17,711 bases of DNA from an uncultured Clostridia bacterium (GTDB lineage: Bacteria; Bacillota; Clostridia; Christensenellales; CAG-917): positions 1-17,711 of the forward strand of contig CANQCC010000017.1 of the NCBI GenBank assembly GCA_947589635.1, in the 5' to 3' direction. The notes under the pieces were generated by a model that saw nothing but the letters and a program-made list of their open reading frames with translations, was not told the origin of the DNA and made no database searches. Below, piece by piece: positions 5,905 through 10,851 of this stretch. A program made the translations under genes and the position numbers. Within the stretch, counting starts at the first letter, position 1, and the number at the start of each line of letters is the position of its first letter.

Positions 5905-6216
5905 ATGAGCGACAAAACAAAAATCAATACATATCTTCTGATTCAGTTTAACAATGAACAGTTAGCAAGCGAGGCACACAAATGTCTTGAAAATGCTCTT
6001 GAGCTTGATTTTCGGGAGATTGCGCACGTCAACAAGGTTTGTTTAATAATGTTGCCGCCGGATTCGGATTTAACGCTTGATGAATTGGCTGACAAAGTAT
6101 TCAAGCTGCCTGGCGTTGGTAAGTTTGACCTGCACATTGCCCGAGCAGGCATTAAGGACAACGAACAGTATTTTCAAGAGATTGGTCGTTTCAGAAATAT
6201 GGATTTTAAAAAGTGA
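5905..6216 (+). CDS. Small hypothetical protein of the element
   Basis: I do not recognise this 103-aa protein. I start it at the ATG at 5905, which follows GCGAGGAT; a longer frame from 5878 would overlap the preceding gene and adds MVCRIGGED. It has a mixed alpha/beta look with predicted strands INTYLLIQF and VCLIMLPP, and no obvious membrane segment or metal site. The TGA stop overlaps the next start (TGATG), so translation is probably coupled. Confidence 0.72.
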   Translation: MSDKTKINTYLLIQFNNEQLASEAHKCLENALELDFREIAHVNKVCLIMLPPDSDLTLDELADKVFKLPGVGKFDLHIARAGIKDNEQYFQEIGRFRNMDFKK

Positions 6217-6890
6217 TGGATTATGTAAAGATGGGCTTAGACCCTTTAGTGATTCCAATGGTCAAATATTTTAATGCCAACGGGCTTGAAACGGTTATGT
6301 CTTGTCAAGGGCATAATAGAACTAATCTGTCAATGTTCTGGATTAAGTTTGCTGATAGCATAACGAGCGAAGACATACAAGAATTTATGAAACGACATTT
6401 AAATCAATATGGTATGTTTTGTTCTTGCGGTCGGTTTGCAAATAGAATGTGGGGTTGCTACAACGTTATAACACAAAAGTGGAATACAGTCGAAAGTTGG
6501 TACTATTTGGCGGCTACTGCTGATGCTGCCGATGCAGACTTGAAATGTTGGAATGATATGTCGAACAAGTGGCAAGGCTTTAATGCTGAGCCATATGTTA
6601 GTTGGAGAAATGAAACGCTAAAAAGAAGCTTTAAATATTTTGCCGAACACGCCTATCAACATCACCCGCGCAAGATTGCAGTATTCAAGACCGAGCAGGA
6701 GCGGGATAACTGGCTTAATACCCCCGATTGGTTTGCAAGCTCTTTGCCGTATGATATTAACACCGATGACGATATAAAGCGCAAGTTAGTTAGCAATGCA
6801 GAAGTTATTGACCTGCTCAACAAAGCAGGAAACAGATACCAAGCCGAAACCGATGCGGACGGCATTAAGTGGTTGGTTATTGATGTATGA
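6216..6890 (+). CDS. Phage-type protein with SCxGH motif
   Basis: The 224-aa protein's N-terminal part shows DPLVIPMVKYFNANGLET, SCQGH and a following beta-rich WIKF segment. Small phage proteins of unknown function often have this GLxTxxSCxGH pattern; C, H and nearby Cys residues (CSCGR) could bind metal. The C-terminal half (from about 145) has HHPRKIAVFKTEQERDNWL and ends KWLVIDV, which looks like a second, separate domain. I chose the ATG at 6216, which overlaps the previous stop; a GTG one codon earlier is possible. Function unknown. Confidence 0.78.
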   Translation: MDYVKMGLDPLVIPMVKYFNANGLETVMSCQGHNRTNLSMFWIKFADSITSEDIQEFMKRHLNQYGMFCSCGRFANRMWGCYNVITQKWNTVESWYYLAATADAADADLKCWNDMSNKWQGFNAEPYVSWRNETLKRSFKYFAEHAYQHHPRKIAVFKTEQERDNWLNTPDWFASSLPYDINTDDDIKRKLVSNAEVIDLLNKAGNRYQAETDADGIKWLVIDV

Positions 6891-6903
6891 TTGAGTACCA
6901 AAA

Positions 6904-6979
6904 CTAACGTATATAAAAAAGTATCAAAAGCAAAAGCATTTGAGCAGGTTTTAACAATACCTATTCTGACGAACGTTAG
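6904..6979. repeat. Inverted repeat upstream of the resolvase gene
   Basis: CTAACGT (6904-6910) and ACGTTAG (6973-6979) are perfect inverted copies about 62 bp apart, just upstream of the resolvase gene. Serine resolvases often act at a res site next to their own gene. The arms are short, so this is only a candidate. Confidence 0.3.
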
Positions 6980-7008
6980 AAATGCTACCAAGAATGGAGG
7001 TTTTAGGA

Positions 7009-7701
7009 ATGATATACGGCTATTGTCGCGTTAGCACGCCAAAGCAAAACATCGAGCGACAAATAAGAAATATACGTTTGGCATACCCGAACGCGGTTAT
7101 CTATAAGGAGGCATATACCGGCACGACGATTGAGCGCAAACAGCTCGATAATCTGCTTAAAACCACCAAGAATGGAGATGTTGTTGTATTCGATAGCGTT
7201 TCAAGAATGAGCAGAAACGCCGCCGAGGGCATCGAGCTTTACCAAAGGTTATTTGATTCTGGCATCGAGCTGGTTTTTTTAAAGGAGCCTCACATTAACA
7301 CTTTAACGTATAAAAAGGCATTAAGCAATAATATCCCGCTCACGCACACCAAAACCGATATAATTCTCAATGCGGTTAATCAATATCTAATGGAACTGGC
7401 AAAGGAACAGATTGAGCTTGCTTTTATGCAGGCACAAAAAGAAGTTGACGACTTGCACCAACGCACACGCGAAGGCATACAAACAGCGCGACTGGCTGGG
7501 CGACAAATAGGACAACGAGCAGGCGCGAAACTCACCACAAAGAAAAGCGTAACCGCAAAGCAGATTATAAAAAAATATTCCAAAGATTTCTACGGCACTT
7601 TGTCCGACATTGATGTTATTAAACTGGCTAACATTTCGAGAAATAGCTACTATAAATATAAGCGCGAGCTATACGCCGAACGGGAACGGGAGGGGGTATA
7701 A
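7009..7701 (+). CDS. Serine recombinase (resolvase/invertase family)
   Basis: The 230-aa protein has the resolvase N-terminal domain from the first residues. MIYGYCRVSTPKQN holds catalytic S9 and arginine R7, and FDSVSRMSRN near 70-77 holds the conserved SRxSR-type arginines. A long helix (about 125-165) and a C-terminal HTH-like end (DVIKLANISRNSYYKYK) follow. Size fits small resolvases, not large serine integrases. The ATG at 7009 has GGAGG 9 nt upstream; an ATG at 6982 would put that site inside the gene. Since int handles integration, this enzyme may resolve dimers or invert DNA. It is the last gene before attR. Confidence 0.93.
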   Translation: MIYGYCRVSTPKQNIERQIRNIRLAYPNAVIYKEAYTGTTIERKQLDNLLKTTKNGDVVVFDSVSRMSRNAAEGIELYQRLFDSGIELVFLKEPHINTLTYKKALSNNIPLTHTKTDIILNAVNQYLMELAKEQIELAFMQAQKEVDDLHQRTREGIQTARLAGRQIGQRAGAKLTTKKSVTAKQIIKKYSKDFYGTLSDIDVIKLANISRNSYYKYKRELYAEREREGV

Positions 7702-8026
7702 GGGGGAGGATACTAAGCAGGGGGATATTTAACATCTTGATTTTGCGCGTTAAATTATATAGGCTCGTAATGTGCTGCAATTCTCTGTGGCATATTTTAT
7801 TTTGATAATAATAAAAAGCACTCAATAATTGCCAACTCACAGTTGATTATTATTAAATGCTTTTAATCAAGTTGCGCCGATTGCCGTTATCTTTTTTCTC
7901 ACAATCGTTCTCACAGTTGGGCTAAGTTGTTGACCCTCCCCGATTGGGGATAATTTGAAAACGCCTATTTTGGGCTTATTTCGTTCGCCCTCCCGAATTG
8001 AGAATAATTTGTCAACTATTACCCGC
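7702..8026. other. Right-end noncoding region of the element
   Basis: No gene is supported. A long AT-rich inverted repeat (TAATAATAA near 7805, TTATTATTA near 7845) with outer arms AAAAGCA/TGCTTTT could end the resolvase transcript. ACTCACAGTTG near 7838 resembles CTCACAGTTG at 7910-7919. TTCTCACA at 7896 and 7908 are putative integrase arm sites. Two related blocks (CCCTCCCCGATTGGGGATAA near 7935 and CCCTCCCGAATTGAGAATAA near 7989) lie about 54 bp apart, next to attR. The layout suits an integrase or excisionase binding region. Confidence 0.5.
7896..7915 (+). promoter_or_regulatory. Putative integrase arm-type sites, right end
   Basis: TTCTCACA occurs at 7896-7903 and 7908-7915, 12 bp apart. 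It mirrors the TTCTCAC pair at 257-274 near the left end. Confidence 0.5.
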
Positions 8027-8082
8027 ACTGTAAATCTGTTGCGTTTCGCTTCAATGGTTCAAATCCATTCTCTCCCACCAAA
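8027..8082 (+). repeat. attR: right direct repeat (tRNA-Tyr 3' fragment)
   Basis: This is a copy of the 3' part of tRNA-Tyr from the anticodon stem to CCA, 55 of 56 bases identical to 117-172. Upstream of it is element DNA, so no functional tRNA is encoded here. It is the displaced original gene end. Confidence 0.95.
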
Positions 8083-8106
8083 CCGTCGCTTATGCGGCGG
8101 CTTTTT
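8083..8106 (+). terminator. Original tRNA-operon terminator, now stranded
   Basis: The stem CCGTCGC/GCGGCGG (7 bp, one T-G) with loop TTAT is followed by CTTTTTC. It directly follows attR, where the intact tRNA-Tyr would have ended before integration. Confidence 0.85.
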
Positions 8107-8137
8107 CTTATTCTGAAGCAAAAAGAGGTGCCTGAAA

Positions 8138-8430
8138 ATGTGCGTAGAGCTGCGGCGGCTCAGTCCCGACGACGGGCGTGACGTCTACGGGATGCTCCAA
8201 AAAATTCCGCGCGACGAAAACGGCTTCGTCAACCCCGTGAACGGTATGAGCTTTGAGCAGTTTAAGGAATGGCTGATAAAATCCGACGAAAGCTCGAGGC
8301 ATGAGGGCCTCGAGGACGGCTGGAAGGTGCCGCAGACGACGTTTTAGCTCTACGAAAACGGGCGGCCGGTCGGCGTCGGCAAAATCCGGCACATTCTGAC
8401 CGACGCGCTTCGCGATGACGGGGGAAAGGT
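8138..8430 (+). pseudogene. Broken GNAT acetyltransferase fragment
   Basis: The ATG has AGAGGTG upstream and encodes the start of a GNAT-like protein (MCVELRRLSPDDGRDVYGML). A TAG at 8345-8347 interrupts the frame. The same frame continues in a family-typical way (LYENGRPVGVGKIRHILTDA, then LRDDGGK) until about 8430, where similarity stops before the acetyl-CoA motif. The TAG sits where related proteins have an aromatic residue, so TGG to TAG is likely. Both the stop and the missing 3' half show decay. It lies just outside attR. Confidence 0.75.
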
Positions 8431-8502
8431 GGTATGTTTGGGTGTGAATGGGGGCAAAATGACGCGCTGGCCGTAGAAAATTGTCGGACATCGGCGCGCC
8501 GA

Positions 8503-8568
8503 CTCACGAAATTTCCAAATTCAACTCACCGAAAATCCAAATCTAATTCACCGGAAATTCCGATTCGG
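8503..8568. repeat. Three tandem 22-bp repeats upstream of secreted protein gene
   Basis: Three imperfect copies begin at 8503, 8525 and 8547 with an exact 22-bp period. The core is CACCGAAAATCCAAAT-like. A -10-like TATCAT follows at 8573-8578 with no good -35, and the gene starts at 8623. Face-of-helix spacing next to a weak promoter suggests an activator binding site. Confidence 0.5.
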
Positions 8569-8622
8569 GGTGTATCATTAAGCCAATGGCGAAAGCCAAA
8601 TTTCAGAAAGGTGGTATATCCC

Positions 8623-9210
8623 ATGAAAAAAGTATTATCGGCATTGGCGGTCGTTTTGGCGGCCGCAGTTCTCGGCGGGGCGACGGTTTATGCCGTCGAT
8701 TCCGAGGCGTTCGGCTATCTTTTGGGCCAACAGCGCAGCTCGGCGCGGACGGATTTATATTCCGAAGCCGAAACGCTTCCCGAAGACGAGCGCGATGAAT
8801 TTCTCGCCGAAAACGGCGTAGGCGAAGAGCCCTATTCCGAAGAAGCGGCGGCAAATTACAGCTATGTCGCGGGACAGGCGAACGGTTCGCGATATGAGGA
8901 CGACGGCGAGGAAAAGACTGGCTACAGCTACGCTTTGGGGCAGGAGAACAGCGGTGCAAGAAACGGACTTTATGCCGAAGCCGAAACGCTTCCCGAAGAT
9001 GAACGGGACGAATTTCTTGCCGAAAACGGCATAGGCGAGGAGCCTTATTCCGAAGAGGCGGCGGCGAATTACAGCTATCACGCGGGGCAGGAGCGGGGCT
9101 CTTCCTACCGCCAAAGCGACGATTCCGAGCGCACGCAGGACGCCGCGGGCTACGGTTATGTTGCGGGACAGCAGAGGGGAGCAAGCTATCAGGCGAGCTA
9201 TCAGCTCTGA
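8623..9210 (+). CDS. Secreted repeat protein, unknown function
   Basis: The 195-aa protein has a clear signal peptide (MKKVLSALAVVLAAAVLGG then ATVYA-V, cleavage near residue 25). The mature part is very acidic and built from a duplicated 71-residue unit. AEAETLPEDERDEFLAENG and EEPYSEEAAANYSY occur twice, with DNA copies 213 bp apart (8752 and 8965). A GY/SY-x-x-GQ motif occurs five times (GYLLGQ, YSYVAGQ, YSYALGQ, YSYHAGQ, YGYVAGQ). No catalytic residues or anchor are seen. The ATG at 8623 has AAAGGTGG about 8 nt upstream; a longer frame from 8434 runs through noncoding repeats and is rejected. A strong terminator follows. Likely exported and alone in its transcript. Function unknown. Confidence 0.85.
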   Translation: MKKVLSALAVVLAAAVLGGATVYAVDSEAFGYLLGQQRSSARTDLYSEAETLPEDERDEFLAENGVGEEPYSEEAAANYSYVAGQANGSRYEDDGEEKTGYSYALGQENSGARNGLYAEAETLPEDERDEFLAENGIGEEPYSEEAAANYSYHAGQERGSSYRQSDDSERTQDAAGYGYVAGQQRGASYQASYQL

Positions 9211-9225
9211 CGGAGCCATAATTTT

Positions 9226-9263
9226 CCCCCGTAAGCCGAAGGAAGGCTTGCGGGGGATTATTT
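9226..9263 (+). terminator. Terminator of the secreted repeat protein gene
   Basis: The 12-bp stem CCCCCGTAAGCC/GGCTTGCGGGGG (one T-G) closes a 7-nt loop and is followed by ATTATTT. It starts 16 bp after the stop codon. Confidence 0.8.
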
Positions 9264-9288
9264 ATGCAAAAAACAAATCTTATAAAAA

Positions 9289-9318
9289 CCACGCCCCTCT
9301 TGGGACGTGGCCTTTTTT
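9289..9318. terminator. Bidirectional terminator between convergent genes
   Basis: CCACG/CGTGG with an inner CCC/GGG stem has CCTTTTTT on the plus side and TTTTTAT on the minus side. It can end both the rightward gene at 8623 and the leftward Nif11 gene at 9356. Confidence 0.8.
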
Positions 9319-9355
9319 CAATATCCCCAAAATCCCCCCAATCCCCCGCAAATTC

Positions 9356-9742
9356 TTATCTCAGATTGACGGATTTGCCGCAGGAAGTGCAGACAAAGTT
9401 GCCCTTGTCAAGCCTCATCGCGCTGCCGCAGGAGGCGCAAACCGCGCAGGAAGTCGCCTTAACCGATTTTCCGCAGGAAGTGCAGACGAAGCTGCCGTTG
9501 TCGAACTTCATCGCCTTGCCGCAGGAGGCGCAAACTCCGGTAGCGGACGGGAGGGAGGGGTCGCCGCAGCCGTAGTCGTTGCCGCCGGAAGCGTTGAGCT
9601 CGTCGTCAGAGAGCTCGCCCTTGCTGCCTGCGATAAGTTTTGCGGCCTGTTCTGCGCCGATTTCAACGCCCTTGGCCTTTGCCGCCGCGATAAGCTCGTC
9701 GGCGTTCTTGAATTCCTTAATCTTGTCAAAAATTTCGTTCAT
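9356..9742 (-). CDS. Nif11-type leader peptide fused to two zinc ribbons
   Basis: The 128-aa product begins with a Nif11-like leader (about 1-54): MNEIFDKIKEFKNADELIAA, helical, ending ELSDDELNASGG with a double-glycine cleavage site at 53-54. Such leaders precede modified peptides (lanthipeptides and others). The core carries Cys59 and two CxxC...CxxC zinc ribbons (C71, C74, C87, C90 and C102, C105, C118, C121), repeated with a 31-residue period, plus C99. No modification enzyme or peptidase-ABC exporter is nearby, so a plain GG-leader zinc-ribbon protein is as likely as a modified peptide. The ATG at 9742 has GGAGG 7 nt upstream; a longer frame reaching 9901 would run through the promoter. 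Preceded by TATAAT (9811-9806) and two direct repeats. Confidence 0.85.
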   Translation of the reverse strand: MNEIFDKIKEFKNADELIAAAKAKGVEIGAEQAAKLIAGSKGELSDDELNASGGNDYGCGDPSLPSATGVCASCGKAMKFDNGSFVCTSCGKSVKATSCAVCASCGSAMRLDKGNFVCTSCGKSVNLR

Positions 9743-9805
9743 AATTATCCTCCTTCGGGATGTCTTTGCCGCAGCTCGCTGCGAGGAATGTTTTTCACCG
9801 TAACC

Positions 9806-9870
9806 ATTATAACATATTTTTCCGCCCCGCGCCGTGTCGTTTACGACAAATATGTGTTGTTTACGGCAAA
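9806..9870 (-). promoter_or_regulatory. Promoter with two activator-like repeats for the Nif11 gene
   Basis: TATAAT (9811-9806 on the minus strand) has no good -35. Upstream are two direct repeats with a 20-bp period, GTCGTTTACGACAAA (9836-9850) and GTTGTTTACGGCAAA (9856-9870), differing at two bases. The first also contains the dyad GTCGT-TT-ACGAC. Tandem boxes about two helical turns apart next to a poor -35 resemble sites of LytTR-type or similar response regulators. That family assignment is inference. Confidence 0.55.
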
Positions 9871-9971
9871 AATCCCGCCCATCGTGCGGCAGCGGCATCA
9901 AGTTTGAGATAATCCGCGGAAGAAGCGAAAGGAGATTTAAGGGGACAATTCAATTAACCGCCTTAGCGGAC

Positions 9972-10002
9972 TGTGGATTTCTTTTCGGCCGGGTGGTATA
10001 AT
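9972..10002 (+). promoter_or_regulatory. Promoter of the CPBP protease gene
   Basis: The extended -10 TGGTATAAT (9994-10002) lies about 54 bp upstream of the start codon. A weak -35-like TGTGGA is at 9972-9977. The TGn extension can replace a good -35. Confidence 0.6.
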
Positions 10003-10055
10003 GTAAAATGCCGGGCAGGGTTGCTCGGCAAAATATAATTTGAAAAGAGATATTT

Positions 10056-10718
10056 ATGACAAACAAAAAAGAATGGTTTAATTTAATAACGGGATTTTTA
10101 GGCGCAATGCTGGGCCTGCTCGGAGTAGGATTATTTAATCGGTTTGTACTTATGTCGCTGCCGTTAGCGTTGAGAATGATAAGCATGATTTTTGTCTACT
10201 GGTTAATCGCGCTGGTTCCTATAATTCTGATGATTGTTAATAAAGATAAGCTGTCGGAGTACGGATTCAGCAAGGAAAAAATAATTTTTCAAATTATTTT
10301 GGGCGTTATGATAGGCTTCGCGATGTCGTTTATACTTACGCTGATACCGCATCTGCTCGGATTTGGCGAATATGTCGATAACGGCAAAAGATACGAATAC
10401 TTATGGCAGTTTATTTATGAGTTCTTTTACTTTATATTTGCAGTTGCTTTTGTCGAAGAATTTGTATTTCGGGGCTTTGTTTATCAAAAAATAAAAAGCC
10501 TCGGACAAAAGGACGCGATAGCAATTATCGGGTCGTCCGTTCTTTTCGGAGCATTCCATTTACTTGGCGGAAACGTTATTCAAGTGGTGATGACGGCGTT
10601 TATAGGCGCGTTTTTCTGTTTTTGCAGATTGAAGATAAAAAATTGCACTACTTTATCCCTGATTATAGCGCATGGAATTTATGACGCCATGATAACCGTT
10701 TTTGCGTCGGTTTTGTAA
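10056..10718 (+). CDS. CPBP-family intramembrane metalloprotease
   Basis: The 220-aa protein has about six hydrophobic segments (around 12-35, 40-61, 76-98, 115-133, 155-170 and 175-190, with a last one at 200-218). The CPBP (CAAX protease/bacteriocin-processing, Abi) motifs are all present: EEFVFRGF with E134, E135 and R139; FGAFH with H168; and the last-helix IIAHGIYDA with H206. It is likely an active membrane glutamic-type or metal-dependent peptidase. Family members include bacteriocin-immunity and processing proteins. It lies beside, and divergent from, the Nif11-leader gene, so a role in that product's maturation or immunity is possible but unproven. The ribosome site is weak (AAAAGAGA). 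Confidence 0.92.
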   Translation: MTNKKEWFNLITGFLGAMLGLLGVGLFNRFVLMSLPLALRMISMIFVYWLIALVPIILMIVNKDKLSEYGFSKEKIIFQIILGVMIGFAMSFILTLIPHLLGFGEYVDNGKRYEYLWQFIYEFFYFIFAVAFVEEFVFRGFVYQKIKSLGQKDAIAIIGSSVLFGAFHLLGGNVIQVVMTAFIGAFFCFCRLKIKNCTTLSLIIAHGIYDAMITVFASVL

Positions 10719-10741
10719 ATTTCAGAAAGACAATATGACGA

Positions 10742-10782
10742 CCCCCGCCGGACTGCGGGGTTAAGTCGCGGTCCGGCGGGGG
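10742..10782. terminator. Strong 16-bp hairpin between convergent genes
   Basis: CCCCCGCCGGACTGCG pairs with CGCGGTCCGGCGGGGG (one T-G) around an 8-9 nt loop. It starts 23 bp after the CPBP stop and about 70 bp beyond the kinase stop. There is no T-run on either side, so it may stabilise mRNA ends or need Rho instead of being a classic intrinsic terminator. Confidence 0.55.
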
Positions 10783-10851
10783 TATGGGTGGGGTATTTTA
10801 GCGTATTTGTGCGTTGTGTCAAAGGGTGGACATTTTGGACGGAGCCGCACC

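Larger units (their letters stand above)
117..8082. mobile_element. 7.9-kb tRNA-Tyr-integrated element (phage-like or satellite-like)
   Basis: The element is bounded by the 56-bp direct repeats and has a tyrosine integrase next to attL. Inside are a C1-like repressor with divergent operator-controlled promoters, a helicase-like protein, an HNH nuclease, small phage-type proteins and a serine resolvase. No capsid, terminase, portal, lysis, relaxase or conjugation genes are visible. It is therefore not a complete phage or ICE. It could be a phage satellite, a decayed prophage or a small mobilisable island. No GATC occurs anywhere inside it. Boundaries are certain to within the repeat; the class of element is inference. 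Confidence 0.92.

Noticed and set aside
8027..8082. Second tRNA-Tyr gene
   Set aside because: Only the 3' part from the anticodon stem is present; the acceptor 5' strand and D-arm are missing, so it is attR.
8503..8568. CRISPR array
   Set aside because: There are only three degenerate 22-bp copies in direct contact, with no spacers and no cas genes.
8434..8622. N-terminal extension of the secreted repeat protein
   Set aside because: The extension runs through tandem noncoding repeats and would hide the signal peptide; the ATG at 8623 has the proper ribosome site.
8603..9292. Long open frames on the minus strand opposite the secreted protein gene
   Set aside because: They are Arg/Pro/Ala-rich antisense shadows without ribosome sites, created by the repetitive GC-rich plus-strand gene.
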